Shown: positions 1 through 10,272, counted from the stretch's first letter. The stretch is DNA of 64,000 nt from Actinomycetospora chiangmaiensis DSM 45062 (GCF_000379625.1 NZ_KB903226.1:167-64166); one strand, 5' to 3'. The notes: generated from the sequence alone by a model not told the origin. Numbers and translations: made by a program.

Positions 1-141
1 CTCGGGATCGCCGGCTGGGCCGGCGCCCGCCTCGGCGGCGCCGCCCCGCTCAAGGCGATGCTGCGCGTCGTCATCGGCGGCGGCCTCGGACTCGCCGTCA
101 CCTACGGCATCGGCATCGCCCTCGGCACCGCCGTCGGCTGA
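1..141 (+). CDS. VIT/CCC1-family membrane protein, C-terminal end (partial)
   Basis: The window opens inside this gene; 46 residues and a TGA stop are present. The tail is Gly/Ala-rich with one clear transmembrane helix (RVVIGGGLGLAVTYGIGIAL) preceded by a short basic loop. This is how VIT1/CCC1-type iron/manganese transporters end, with an R..xGxxAxxxTYxxG pattern. The assignment to VIT rests on this final helix only. The next gene starts 56 bases downstream on the same strand. Confidence 0.55.
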   Translation, partial: LGIAGWAGARLGGAAPLKAMLRVVIGGGLGLAVTYGIGIALGTAVG

Positions 142-197
142 GCCGACGCGGGTGCCCCGGGGAACCATCTGCCGCTCGACGTGAGCCGGGACAGGAG

Positions 198-476
198 ATG
201 CCGAACGACGAGGGACCGGGGGAATCCTGGTCGGATGCCGTCCTGGGGGCCGTGCTGCGGCGCCGCGCGCGGGACGGCGATCCGTCGACCGCCGATCCCG
301 GCGGTGCCGAGCGCTTCGTCGTCGTCACGTACGACCCGCAGACCGGCGAGACCGACTCCTACGGCCCGTACGGCGCGGCGTCGGCCGTGACGGAGTGCCG
401 GCGCCGGCGGGCGGCGTTCGACGAGGGCGATCTCGACGACGTGATCGTCGCGGTCGTCCCCCTGTGGCGACCGTGA
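198..476 (+). CDS. conserved hypothetical protein, 92 aa
   Basis: A small soluble acidic protein of unknown function. The N-terminal 35 residues look disordered. The core runs from FVVVTYDP through a DSYGPYG turn to an Arg-rich stretch, and the protein ends with DDVIVAVVPLWRP. A GGAG lies directly before the ATG. The last 27 residues have a close relative at 48974-49057 (shared RRRAAFD-GDL-D--V-VVPLWR), so the sequence belongs to a real family with at least one decayed copy in this window. It reads like a compact alpha/beta fold, but no function can be given. Confidence 0.6.
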   Translation: MPNDEGPGESWSDAVLGAVLRRRARDGDPSTADPGGAERFVVVTYDPQTGETDSYGPYGAASAVTECRRRRAAFDEGDLDDVIVAVVPLWRP

Positions 477-490
477 ACCGCGGGATCGGG

Positions 491-1003
491 CTAACGGGCC
501 CGGGCGCTCGGCACCGTGCCGGGACCGGAGGCGAGCACCTCGTGCGCAGCGCCGCGCCAGAACGGCACGGCGGCGAGATAGACCCCGCCGAGGGCGATCA
601 GCGCCACGGCGGCGTCGACGCTCGAGCGTCCGTCGCGCGACCAGTACACGTCCTGCAGGTCGATGAGCAGCGCGAGCTCGTCGACGATCAGTGCGGTCCC
701 GCTGCCGTACGCCGTCGCGGTCAGCGGGTGACGGCGGTGGCGTTCCTCGCCGCGCAGCGCGACGGCCCCGACCGCGGCGAGCAGGAGGATCCCGATGTTG
801 TAGTGGTGCAGGTGCCGGCCACCGGCGCTCATGCCGCCCCCCGCGGGCCCGTGACCGGCGCGGATCCAGTGGGTGATGGCGCGGGTCACGCCGAAGGTCG
901 CCCCGAAGCCGGTCCAGGCGATCAGCAGGGACTGCTCGGTCGGACCGACCCGGTCCCGGGCGACCGCACGGATCCGTTCCCGCAGTGTGCGCAGCTCTGC
1001 CAC
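491..1003 (-). CDS. actinobacterial integral membrane protein, about 170 aa
   Basis: Four hydrophobic segments can be seen: LLIAWTGFGATFGVTRAI, the helix after HHYNIGILLLAAVGAVAL, the YGSGTALIVDELALLIDL stretch and a last helix VALIALGGVYLAAVPFW. Conserved-looking polar motifs are HLHHYNIG and VDELALLIDLQDVYW. Family members of this kind are annotated only as integral membrane proteins. I chose the GTG at 1003 because GGAGG lies five bases upstream; an upstream ATG at 1051 would add a Pro/Gly-rich extension without a ribosome site. The gene is divergent from the CorA gene. Its function is unknown. Confidence 0.7.
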   Translation of the reverse strand: MAELRTLRERIRAVARDRVGPTEQSLLIAWTGFGATFGVTRAITHWIRAGHGPAGGGMSAGGRHLHHYNIGILLLAAVGAVALRGEERHRRHPLTATAYGSGTALIVDELALLIDLQDVYWSRDGRSSVDAAVALIALGGVYLAAVPFWRGAAHEVLASGPGTVPSARAR

Positions 1004-1227
1004 GTCGTCCTCCGCTCCCGGTGCGGGATCCCCTCCCGCGAGGGGGAGCACCCTGTCAGGGCCGAGGTAAGCACCGGGTTCTCCGGGACGAGCCTCCGAC
1101 CGGTCGACCGGAACGGCGACACCGGAACGGTGGGAGGGCCCGCGTCGTCCCGGCGTTTACCGCGCGCTTGCCCGCCGCGTCGATGATGGGCCGCGCCTGG
1201 AGGACGGAGAGCGAGGTCGGGGTACTG

Positions 1228-2409
1228 ATGACGAGCATGAGGCCAGGCATGGCCGCGCGAGCGGCCCTCGAGCGCGACCGCGTCCGGCCGCAGGCGGACG
1301 TCCCGGAGGCCGGGGACGAACGCGGCGCCGGTGGCGGCCTGCGGGCGCGGCCGGTGGAGGGTGAGACGTTCGCGGGCGGCGATCCCGCACAGGCGGCGCG
1401 CCGGGCGTTGACCGAGGAGTCCCCGACGCGCTGTCCGGCCCGGACGCGCGCCTGGCGCCACGGGGTGCTGGTGGCCGAGGGATTTCCCGTCGCGCAGCTC
1501 TCCGACCAGCTCGACGACGATCCGGACACGGTGGTCTGGCTGGACCTCCACGACCCCGATCTGGGCGACCTCGCGGTGCTCACCGAGGAGTTCGGCCTCC
1601 ACCCGCTGGCGGTGGAGGACGCCGTGCACGAGCACCAGCGTCCGAAGCTCGACCGCTACGACGACCACCTGCTGCTGTCGGCCTACGCGGTCGCCCTCGA
1701 CGGCGACACCGGCGAGGTGGCGCTCAGCGAGCTGGCGGCGTTCGTGACCGCCCGGGCCCTGATCACCGTCCGAAAGGACGACGGGTTCGATCCGCAGGCC
1801 CTCGTGTCCCGCTGGGACTCCTCGAGCGAGCTGGCCACCAGCGGCGTGGCCTTCCTCCTCCACGGGCTGCTCGACCAGATCGTCGACGGGCACTTCACCG
1901 CCGTGCAGTCCCTCGACGACCACATCGAGGAGGTGCAGGACCAGCTGTTCGCCGAGGTCGACCCCGGCCAGGAGCTCCAGCGGCGCAGCTTCGAACTCCG
2001 CCGCTCCCTCGTCCTGATCCGCCGCGTCGTGCTGCCGATGCGCGAGGTCCTCAACACCGTGATGCGCCGCGATCTGCACGTCGTCGACGAGGCCATGGGG
2101 CCCTACTTCCAGGACGTCTACGACCACGTCCTGCGCGCCACGGACTGGACCGACAGCCTGCGGGACCTCGTGACGACCATCCTGGAGACCCGGCTGACGA
2201 TCCAGGGCAACCGGCTCAACGAGATCATGCGCCAGCTGACGTGCTGGGCGGCGATCATCGCGGTGCCGACGGCGGTCACCGGGTTCTACGGCCAGAACGT
2301 CCCGTACCCCGGCTTCCAGCAACCGTGGGGCTTCGTCACGAGCGTGGCACTCATGGTCGTCATCGCCGGGGCGTTGTTCGTGACCTTCAAGCGCAAGCAC
2401 TGGATCTGA
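1228..2409 (+). CDS. CorA-type magnesium/divalent cation transporter
   Basis: A CorA/ZntB-superfamily channel of about 393 residues. The N-terminal half is a soluble funnel domain with the recognisable core VWLDLHDPDLGDLAVLTEEFGLHPLAVED. A long helical stalk follows, then two C-terminal helices separated by the pore loop YGQNVPYPG near residue 354. This is the GQN variant of the GMN signature, also seen in other actinobacterial CorA proteins. The protein ends with a short basic tail (FKRKHWI). Start choice is uncertain: ATGs at 1228, 1237 and 1249 are available, and the first 70 residues are low-complexity, so translation could begin later, near 1465. The gene converges on the KimA-like permease. 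Confidence 0.85.
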   Translation: MTSMRPGMAARAALERDRVRPQADVPEAGDERGAGGGLRARPVEGETFAGGDPAQAARRALTEESPTRCPARTRAWRHGVLVAEGFPVAQLSDQLDDDPDTVVWLDLHDPDLGDLAVLTEEFGLHPLAVEDAVHEHQRPKLDRYDDHLLLSAYAVALDGDTGEVALSELAAFVTARALITVRKDDGFDPQALVSRWDSSSELATSGVAFLLHGLLDQIVDGHFTAVQSLDDHIEEVQDQLFAEVDPGQELQRRSFELRRSLVLIRRVVLPMREVLNTVMRRDLHVVDEAMGPYFQDVYDHVLRATDWTDSLRDLVTTILETRLTIQGNRLNEIMRQLTCWAAIIAVPTAVTGFYGQNVPYPGFQQPWGFVTSVALMVVIAGALFVTFKRKHWI

Positions 2410-2441
2410 CGCCGCGGGCCCGCACCCGCGGGCACCGGGCG

Positions 2442-2457
2442 CCCGCCCGTCGGCGGG
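2442..2457. terminator. GC hairpin between convergent genes
   Basis: CCCGCC and GGCGGG pair around a CGTC loop, in the 55-base space between the convergent CorA and KimA-like genes. There is no U tract, so it is at most a weak bidirectional terminator. Confidence 0.35.
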
Positions 2458-2464
2458 ATGGCTC

Positions 2465-4390
2465 CTATCCGCCCGGCAGCGGGGCCACGGCGGCCGAGCG
2501 CAGGTGCCACGGCACGTCGATGACGACCACGCTGGGCTGGAAGAGCAGGCGGGCCTTGAGTCGAAGTGCGCTCTGGTTGTGCAGCAGCTGCTCCCACCAG
2601 TGCCCGACGACGTACTCCGGGATCACGACCGTCACCACGTCCCGCGGGCCGCGACGCGGGAAGTCCTTGACGTACTTGAGGATGGGGCGGGTGATCTCGC
2701 GGTAGGGCGAGTCGAGCACCGTGAGGGCGACGCCGGTGTCAGCGGCGTCCCAGGCCTTCCGCAGGTCCTCCGGGTCGTCGTCGACCGGCACCGTGACCGC
2801 GGCCAGCGTGTCGGGACGCAGGAACCGGGCGTAGGCGAGGGCCCGCAGCGTCGGGCCGTTGACCGACGCGACGAGCACGATCACGTGGTTGCGGCTGGGG
2901 CCGAGCGGCCGCGACTCGGCGAGCGCGGTCTCGCCGGCCACGGTGGCGTAGTGCCGGGACACCGCGCGCATGAGGACGACGAGCACCGGGACCGCGACGA
3001 CCACGATCCACGCGCCGTCGAGGAACTTGGTGACCAGGACGACGACGAGCACCGTCCCCGTGGCGACGGCGCCGACGGCGTTGATGGCCTGGGCCCGGCG
3101 CTTCGGGGCCCTGCCCTCGGCGTCGGGCTCGGCGAGCTGACGCTGCCAGTGCCGGACCATGCCGAGCTGGGACAGCGTGAAGGCGATGAAGACGCCGACG
3201 ACGTAGAGCTGGATGAGCGCGTTGACGTTCGCGTCGAAGGCCCAGATGAGGATGATCGCGAAGAGGGCGAGCAGCACGATCCCGTTGGAGAACACCAGCC
3301 GGTCCCCGCGCGTGTAGAACTGCCGCGGGAGGTAGCGGTCCCGCGCCAGGATCGAGGCCAGGACCGGGAACCCGTTGAACGAGGTGTTCGCCGCCAGGAC
3401 GAGGATGCCCGCGGTCAACGCCTGCAGCGCGTAGAAGCCGATCGACCCGTCCCCGAACACGGCGGCGGCGACCTGCGCGAGCACCGTGCGCGGCGTCGCG
3501 CCCGCGGGGAGGCCGAGCTGGGACGGGTCGGCGGCGGTGTGCACCCCGCTGACGACGGCGAGGATCGTGATGCCGACCCCCATGCTCACCGCGAGAGCCG
3601 CGAGCAGGCTCAGCGTGGTCGCGGCGTTGCGGGCCCTCGGCGCCCGGAACACGGGCACGCCGTTGCTGATCGCCTCCACCCCGGTCAGGGCCGTGCAGCC
3701 CTGCGCGAACGCGCGGAGCACGAGGAGGAGCGCGAGCAGGCCGGTGACGTGCTCGGTGGGCAGCACCGGCAACCCGGCGCTCTCCGCGACGAGGTGGCCT
3801 CCGGTGACCGAGCGCGTCGCCGCCCACCCGAACATCACGAAGATCATGACGACGAAGCCGTACGTCGGAGCGGCGAAGACCGTGCCGGTCTCGCGCAGCC
3901 CCCGCAGGTTGACGACGGTCAGCACGACGACGAGGCCGATCGCGATGGCGACGGTGTGGGGCGCGGCCTCCGGGATCGCCGAGGTGATCGCCGCCGTGCC
4001 CGCCACGATCGAGACCGCCACGGTCATGACGTAGTCCACGAGGAGCGCCGCCGCCGCCACCAGTCCGGCGGAGGGCCCGAGGTTCTCGTGGCTCACGATG
4101 TACGACCCGCCGCCGCGGGGGTAGGCGCGACAGGTCTGGCGGTAGGACGCCACGACCACCACGAGGACAACGGCCACCACGACCGTGATCCAGGGGGCCG
4201 CGGCGAGGAAGGCGAGTCCCCCGGCGGAGAGCGCGACCAGGATGGATTCCGTGGCGTAGGCGACCGAGGAGAGGGCGTCACTGCAGAAGATCGGCAGCGC
4301 GAGCCACTTCGGCAGCAGGGTCTCCCCCAGCCGGTTCGAGGCCATCGGACGCCCGACCAGCAGCCGCTTCGAGAGCGTCGCACCCCACAC
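2465..4390 (-). CDS. APC-superfamily permease, KimA-like potassium/amino-acid transporter
   Basis: A 641-residue membrane protein. It has the SDALSSVAYATE motif near residue 38, typical of the KimA (YdaO) group of APC transporters, and about twelve predicted helices over the first 490 residues. A soluble C-terminal domain of about 150 residues follows (from HVIVLVASVNGPTLRALAYA to DVPWHLR), with a universal-stress-like pattern. Bacillus KimA is a high-affinity potassium importer with this architecture. Potassium transport is inferred from family resemblance; amino-acid transport cannot be excluded. The GTG at 4390 gives the normal N-terminus. A terminator-like hairpin lies about 60 bases upstream. 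No c-di-AMP riboswitch could be recognised. Confidence 0.8.
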   Translation of the reverse strand: MWGATLSKRLLVGRPMASNRLGETLLPKWLALPIFCSDALSSVAYATESILVALSAGGLAFLAAAPWITVVVAVVLVVVVASYRQTCRAYPRGGGSYIVSHENLGPSAGLVAAAALLVDYVMTVAVSIVAGTAAITSAIPEAAPHTVAIAIGLVVVLTVVNLRGLRETGTVFAAPTYGFVVMIFVMFGWAATRSVTGGHLVAESAGLPVLPTEHVTGLLALLLVLRAFAQGCTALTGVEAISNGVPVFRAPRARNAATTLSLLAALAVSMGVGITILAVVSGVHTAADPSQLGLPAGATPRTVLAQVAAAVFGDGSIGFYALQALTAGILVLAANTSFNGFPVLASILARDRYLPRQFYTRGDRLVFSNGIVLLALFAIILIWAFDANVNALIQLYVVGVFIAFTLSQLGMVRHWQRQLAEPDAEGRAPKRRAQAINAVGAVATGTVLVVVLVTKFLDGAWIVVVAVPVLVVLMRAVSRHYATVAGETALAESRPLGPSRNHVIVLVASVNGPTLRALAYARFLRPDTLAAVTVPVDDDPEDLRKAWDAADTGVALTVLDSPYREITRPILKYVKDFPRRGPRDVVTVVIPEYVVGHWWEQLLHNQSALRLKARLLFQPSVVVIDVPWHLRSAAVAPLPGG

Positions 4391-4449
4391 GGCGCCGAGG
4401 CTAGGAAAGGGCGGGGTGGATCATCGGTCGGTCGCCGACAATAACGCGC

Positions 4450-4493
4450 AAAAATTGGGTCGGGACCGGACGTGTTCTGCGCTCTCCCGACCC
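4450..4493 (-). terminator. intrinsic terminator between dedA-like and kimA-like genes
   Basis: Read on the minus strand, GGGTCGGGA (4493-4485) pairs perfectly with TCCCGACCC (4465-4457) around a 19-base loop. AA and five T follow at once. This is a classical Rho-independent shape. It lies 53 bases after the DedA stop and about 60 bases before the permease start. It could end the dedA transcript or attenuate read-through into the permease. Confidence 0.65.
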
Positions 4494-4545
4494 GGATATC
4501 CGGATAGTCGTGCTGTTCGCAGCCTTTGCCCGTTTCGCCCGTCCG

Positions 4546-5244
4546 TCAAGGACGCGTATCCGGACCCGCGTCATCACTGCGGTTCCCGCCCGTCGCGGCG
4601 TCGTGGTCCGGGGCGTCGACCCCCGATCCGCGGTGGCGGCGGACCCGCCGGACCACCAGGGCGAGGACCACGACGGCGAGGGCGACGAGCAGGTAGACCT
4701 CGTAGCGGGTCACGGTCCGGTAGACCTCGTCGATGTGGGCGCCGGCGAGGTAGCCGAGACCGGTCCACACCCCGACCCAGAGCACCGCCCCGAGGGCGTT
4801 GAAGCCCAGGAACCGGCGCCAGGGCATCCCGGTGAGCCCGGCGATGATGCCGTTGGCCTGCCGGAGCCCCTCGACGAAGCGGGCGACCACGATGATCTTG
4901 CCGCCGTGCCGGGCGAAGAAGCGCTCGGCCCGCCCGACCCGGGCCGGGGTCAGGCCGACGTAGCGCCCGACCCGGTCGACCAGGCGGCGCCCGCCGTAGC
5001 GGCCGACGGCGTACCCCACGTTGTCCCCGGCGACCGCGGCGACGACGCCGATCAGCAGGACCACGGCCACGTTGAGCTGGCCGGCGCCGGCGTAGACCGC
5101 GGCCGCGATCAGGATCGTCTCGCCCGGAACCGGGACGCCGAAGTCCTCGAGGAAGAGCAGCCCACCCACGGCCAGGTAGCCGTAGCCGTTCAGGATCGGG
5201 GCGAGGGCGGCGAACACCCCGGGCAGCGCGGGCGGCGCGCTCAC
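4546..5244 (-). CDS. DedA-family membrane protein
   Basis: A 232-residue DedA/VTT-domain protein, a family linked to lipid flipping and envelope homeostasis. Family hallmarks seen are the FLEDFGVPVPGETILIAAA re-entrant segment near residue 32, the R-G-K-(I/V) region FFARHGGKIIVVARFVEGLR near residue 110, and the G...GMPWRRF motif that follows. A long helix VYLLVALAVVVLALVVRRVRR and a charged disordered tail end the protein. The start lies about 155 bases from the divergent ABC operon, so the BlaI-type operators at 5292-5333 may also influence this gene. Confidence 0.88.
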   Translation of the reverse strand: MSAPPALPGVFAALAPILNGYGYLAVGGLLFLEDFGVPVPGETILIAAAVYAGAGQLNVAVVLLIGVVAAVAGDNVGYAVGRYGGRRLVDRVGRYVGLTPARVGRAERFFARHGGKIIVVARFVEGLRQANGIIAGLTGMPWRRFLGFNALGAVLWVGVWTGLGYLAGAHIDEVYRTVTRYEVYLLVALAVVVLALVVRRVRRHRGSGVDAPDHDAATGGNRSDDAGPDTRP

Positions 5245-5291
5245 CGCGGCGCCCGCCGTGTCCGGGTGCCGGACCCGCCGACGACCTGTCC

Positions 5292-5307
5292 TCTACACAC
5301 GTGTAGA
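5292..5307. promoter_or_regulatory. BlaI/MecI-type operator, site 1
   Basis: TCTACACACGTGTAGA: half-sites TCTACA and TGTAGA separated by four bases. The half-sites are identical to those of the site in front of the blaI-like gene at 8829. The site lies in the divergent promoter region of the DedA gene and the ABC transporter operon. Confidence 0.7.
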
Positions 5308-5317
5308 ACACTACTCC

Positions 5318-5333
5318 TCTACTGCGATGTAGA
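5318..5333. promoter_or_regulatory. BlaI/MecI-type operator, site 2
   Basis: TCTACTGCGATGTAGA matches the same TCTACA-N4-TGTAGA pattern with one mismatch. It is centred 26 bases from site 1, so two repressor dimers could bind near the same face of the helix. Confidence 0.6.
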
Positions 5334-5400
5334 AGTCGATTCGGCCACCGGCCGTCCCCGTCGCCGTAGGACCAGTGTCCCGATCACGGAGGTTGCCCAG

Positions 5401-6239
<839 letters not shown>

Positions 6240-6243
<4 letters not shown>

Positions 6244-8816
6244 GGACGATGCTGCGGGTCGCGGCCAGGTCGGTCGCGGCCTCGAAGGCCCGGATGACGC
6301 TCTCGGTGGTCGTGGTGGCCCTCGGGGTCGGGTTCGTGGTCGCCACCCTGGTGCTCTCGGCGACGATCAACGCCGCCTTCACCGGCCTGTTCACCTCCGG
6401 CGCCGCCGACGTGACCGCCAGCCCCCGTGCCGCGTTCGCCGTGGAGGTCGAGGACCAGGCGATCTCGGGCTCGGTCCCCACCCTGCCCACCGACGCGGTG
6501 GACGCCGTGTCCCGGACGCCGGGTGTGGCCGCCGCCCACGGCGAGGTCGCGACCCAGGACGTGACCGTGGTCGACGCGGCCGGGCAGCCGGTCGGCCCCG
6601 AGAGCGGCGCACCGACCCTGGGCTACAACTGGTACCTCCGCGCCCACCCGATCGCCACGCTGACCGCCGGGCACGCACCGGCCGGGCCCGGACAGGTCGT
6701 GCTCGACGCCCCCAGCGCGGTCGCCGCGCACCTCGACCTCGGCTCCCCGGTCCGACTCGTCACCCCCGCGGCGACCACCGGGGCCACGCTGGTCGGGCTC
6801 GCGGCGTCCGCCGGGACGAACCCCGGGGTCGGACTGGTCTTCCTCGACACCCCGACCGCGCAGACAGCGCTGCTCGGGCAACCCGGCCGGTTCACCGCGG
6901 TCACCGCCGACGCCGCCCCCGGGGTCGACGACGCCGCGCTCGCCCCGGCGGTCGCGCGGGCCCTCGGCTCCGCCGTCGACGTCGCCACCCGCGAGCAGCA
7001 GGCCTCGAGCGCCGCCGCCCGGGTCGCGTCGTTCCTCTCGACGGTCACCTACGCCCTGCTCGGCGTGGCCGCTGTGGCGCTGCTGGTCGGCAGCTTCCTG
7101 ATCGTCAACACGTTCACCATGCTCGTCGCCGGGCGGATGCGGGAACTGGGCCTGCTGCGTGCGGTCGGAGCCCGCCGCGGCCAGGTCACCGCGATGGTGC
7201 TCGGGGAGGCCGTACTCGTCGGGCTGCTCGGGGCCGCCGTCGGGCTCGGCGCCGGCCTCGGGCTCTGCGCCGTTCTCGAGGCCGTCCTGCGCGGTCTCGG
7301 GATCGACCTGTCCGCGGTGGGGCTGGTCGTTCCCGGCTACACCGCTCCCGCCGCCTTCCTGCTCGGGATCGGGGTGACCGTCGCCGCGGCGTCCGGGCCC
7401 GCCCGTCGGGCCGGGCGCGCCGCTCCCACCGAGGTGCTGCGCGAGTCGGCAGCGCCCACCGAGACCGGTACCGGCCGCGGACGGGTCCTCGTCGGCGGCG
7501 CGGTCCTGCTCGTCGCCGCCGGGGCGCTGCTCACCGCCGCACTGCTCACCCCGCGCACGGGGGACCTGCTCCTCGGCGGCGGGCTGTTCGCCCTCGGTGC
7601 GGCGGCGAGCCTCGTCGCCCTGGTCCTGCTCGGGCCCGCGCTCGCGCGCCTCGTGGTCGCCGCACTCGCCACTGCCTATCCCCGCCTGTTCGGCGCCGTC
7701 GGGCGGCTCGCGCACGGGAACGCCGTCCGGGCCCCGCGCCGCACCGCGACGACCGCCGCCGCGCTGACGGTCGGGGTCGCGCTGGTGACGAGCCTCGGCA
7801 TCCTCGCGTCGTCGCTGGACACCTCGATCACCGCGCAGGTCTCGAGCGGTCTCGGCGCGGACTACGTGCTCTCGGGACGCGGCGGGCAGCCGTTGCCGCC
7901 GCAGGTCACCGACGCGGTGCGCGCCGTGCCCGGGGTCGCGTCGGTCACCCGGCAGCGCTACGCCCCCGCCGGCTTCCGCGGCGCACAGGTCTCGCTGTCC
8001 GGGGTCGACACCGCCACCCTCGACGCCGCGACCGCACCGCAGTACGTCGCGGGCGACACCGGCGCGCTGGCCCGCGGCCAGCTCGACGTCGACCAGGCGA
8101 GCGCCCTCGCCGACGGGCTGACGATCGGCTCGCCGGTCCACCTGACCTTCGTCGACGGCACCCCGGCCGACCTGACGGTCGGGGCGATCAGCAAGCCCCC
8201 GCCCGGGGGCGGCAAGGACGGCTCGACCTTCCAGGTCTCGCTGGACACCCTGGCCCGCTACCAGCCGCTGGCCAAGGACTTCAGCCTGTCCCTGCTCGCC
8301 GCACCCGGCGCCGCCGCCGGACTCGGCCCGGCCCTGCACCAGGCCCTGGCGGGCGACCCGCAGGTCTCGATCCAGAACCGCGCGGACCACCAGAACGCGC
8401 TGCGCGGCCAGGTCGACCTGGTCCTCGAGCTGCTCTACGGGCTGCTCGCCCTCGCCGTGGTGGTCGCGGTGCTCGGAGTGATCAACACCCTGGCGCTCTC
8501 GGTCGTCGAACGACGTCGCGAGATCGGGCTGTTGCGTGCGGTCGGCGCCACCCGCGCCCAGATCCGCACCATGGTCCGGCTCGAGGCGCTCGCGGTGTCG
8601 CTCCACGGCACCGTGGTCGGTCTGGTGCTCGGGTTCGGCTGGGGCGCCGCCGGGCAACGACTGCTGACCGGCTACGGCGTCACCACCCTCTCGGTGCCGT
8701 GGGCCACCGTCGCCGCCCTCGCCGTCGGGGCCGTCCTGGTCGGACTGCTCGCCGCCGTCGGGCCCGCCCGCCGGGCCGCGCGCGCCGACGTCCTCACCGG
8801 CCTGGCCGCCACCTAG
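6240..8816 (+). CDS. ABC transporter permease with two FtsX domains
   Basis: An 858-residue permease. It has a leading helix (residues 18-40), a large extracytoplasmic domain, a first FtsX core around residues 275-395 (ending in the RAVGARRGQV coupling motif and GPARRAGRAAPTEVLR), and a middle helix pair. A second extracytoplasmic domain and a second FtsX core near 740-855 follow, with the same motif again (RAVGATRAQI, GPARRAARADVLTGL). Ten helices in one duplicated chain is common in actinobacterial FtsX exporters that pump peptides, lipids or antimicrobials. The substrate is not visible from sequence. The gene starts inside the ATPase stop codon. Confidence 0.9.
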
Positions 8817-8828
8817 GGCCGTGGGCGT

Positions 8829-8844
8829 TCTACAGCGCTGTAGA
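8829..8844. promoter_or_regulatory. BlaI/MecI-type operator, site 3 (autoregulatory)
   Basis: TCTACAGCGCTGTAGA is a perfect 16-base palindrome 50 bases before the blaI-like start and directly after the permease stop. Its half-sites equal those at 5292. This supports autoregulation and a shared regulon. Confidence 0.75.
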
Positions 8845-8894
8845 GTCCGAACGGTCGGCCGGTGTGCGCGGACGGCAGGAGGGAGCGGCCGGTC

Positions 8895-9305
8895 ATGAGC
8901 GCGTCCACCGGGGAACCCCCGGCCCCCCGGCGGGGGGACCGCCGTGCCCCCGGGGCGCTCGGGAACCAGGTCTGGTCCCTGCTCGTGGCGGCCGAGGCAC
9001 CGCTGACCGCCGGCGAGGTCCGCGACCGGCTCCACCGCCAGTCGCCGGACCACCCGCCGTTGGCCTACACCACCGTGGTGACGATCCTCGGCCGCCTCCA
9101 CACCAAGGGCCTGTTGACCCGCTCCCTCGACGGGCGCGCCCACCGCTACGCCCCCGCCGCCTCCCCGGAGGGCATGGCGGCCGCCCGGATGCACCGGGCC
9201 CTGGCCGACGAAGGAGACCACGCCGCCGTCCTCGCCCGCTTCGTCTCCGAACTCTCCGAGACCGACGAGGCCGTGTTGCGCCGCCTGCTCGGCGAGCACG
9301 GCTGA
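8895..9305 (+). CDS. BlaI/MecI/CopY-family transcriptional repressor
   Basis: A 136-residue winged-helix repressor. The N-terminal 20 residues are Pro/Arg-rich. The winged helix runs from GNQVWSLLVAAEAPLTAGEVRDRL through LAYTTVVTILGRLHTKGLLTRSLDGRAHRYAP, which is the hallmark BlaI recognition helix and wing. A dimerisation tail (VLARFVSELSETDEAVLRRLL) follows. The ATG at 8895 follows GGAGGG; an upstream GTG at 8862 is less likely. BlaI repressors are cleaved by an M56 protease on induction, and an M56 gene starts 20 bases downstream. Palindromes at 8829, 5292 and 5318 are its probable targets. Confidence 0.9.
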   Translation: MSASTGEPPAPRRGDRRAPGALGNQVWSLLVAAEAPLTAGEVRDRLHRQSPDHPPLAYTTVVTILGRLHTKGLLTRSLDGRAHRYAPAASPEGMAAARMHRALADEGDHAAVLARFVSELSETDEAVLRRLLGEHG

Positions 9306-9324
9306 GCCCGGCGAGGTACCCCGC

Positions 9325-10272
9325 ATGCGCATCGCGGTCTTCGCGCCCCTGCTGCTGCCGCTGCTGTCCGTCTGGGGCGCCGGCGCCCTGGCGCACCGGC
9401 TGCCGCCGCGCCTGGCGACCTGGCTGCTCACGGCCGCCGCCGTCGTGCTCGCCGGCTGCAGCACCGCCGCCCTCGCGCTCCTGGCCGCGACCGCGGCACT
9501 GCGCATCCCGCTGCTCGCCGACCTCGCGCGCTACTCGCTCACCGTCGTCTCCCGCGACGACCCCGCCTCGATCTGGGTCGCGGTCGCCGCCGGGGCCCTG
9601 CTCACCGCCGCCGGCGCCGCCCTCGGCCGGGTCGCGACCCGACGCGCCCGCGCCCTCGCCGCCACACACCGCCACACCCGGGCCCTCCCCGGCCACGAGG
9701 AGCTCGTCGTCGTGCCCGACCCCGCCCCCGAGGCCTACGCCGCCCCCGGGCGCCCCGGGCGGATCGTGGTCTCGACCGCGATGCTCGAGGCGCTGTCCCC
9801 GGCCGAACAGCGTGCCCTGATCGCGCACGAGCGCTCCCACCTGGCCCACCACCACATCCGGTTCCTGACCGCCGTCCACCTCGCCGCCGCGCTCAACCCG
9901 ACGCTGCGCCCGGTCGCCCGCGCCGTCGGCTACACCGTGGAGCGGTGGGCCGACGAGGACGCCGCGCGCGCCGTGGGCGACCGGCCGGTCGTCGCCCACG
10001 CCATCGGGCGGGCCGCCCTGGCCGGCCGTGCCGCCACGACGTCCGGCGCCCGGCCGGCCCTCGGGCTGGGCATCACCCCCGCCCTGCCCCGCGACGCCGG
10101 CGACGTGCCCCGCCGCGTCGCCGCCCTGCTGAGCTCCGCCCTGCTCACCGCACGCCGCGGCTGGCTGCTCGCCGCCGTCGGTGTCGTGCTGCTCGCCGCG
10201 CTGAGCACGCTCGAGGCCCAGCAGGACTTCGAGGCGCTGCTCGAACTCGCCCGCCACGCCACCACCGGCTGA
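9325..10272 (+). CDS. M56-family membrane metalloprotease (BlaR1-like, no sensor domain)
   Basis: A 315-residue integral membrane zinc protease. There are two or three N-terminal helices. The catalytic HERSH (HExxH) is at residues 168-172 and the likely third ligand Glu near 206 (VERWADEDAA). A late helix (RRGWLLAAVGVVLLAAL) and a short tail follow. BlaR1/MecR1 proteins carry a penicillin-binding sensor domain after the last helix; here only about 25 residues remain. The signal must therefore be sensed by the membrane part or by another protein, perhaps the adjacent exporter. Its expected role is cleavage of the BlaI-like repressor. Confidence 0.85.
   Translation: MRIAVFAPLLLPLLSVWGAGALAHRLPPRLATWLLTAAAVVLAGCSTAALALLAATAALRIPLLADLARYSLTVVSRDDPASIWVAVAAGALLTAAGAALGRVATRRARALAATHRHTRALPGHEELVVVPDPAPEAYAAPGRPGRIVVSTAMLEALSPAEQRALIAHERSHLAHHHIRFLTAVHLAAALNPTLRPVARAVGYTVERWADEDAARAVGDRPVVAHAIGRAALAGRAATTSGARPALGLGITPALPRDAGDVPRRVAALLSSALLTARRGWLLAAVGVVLLAALSTLEAQQDFEALLELARHATTG

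Noticed and set aside
4391-4545. Possible c-di-AMP (ydaO) riboswitch before the KimA-like gene
   Set aside because: The space between DedA stop and permease start is too short and lacks recognisable conserved blocks; a simple terminator explains it.
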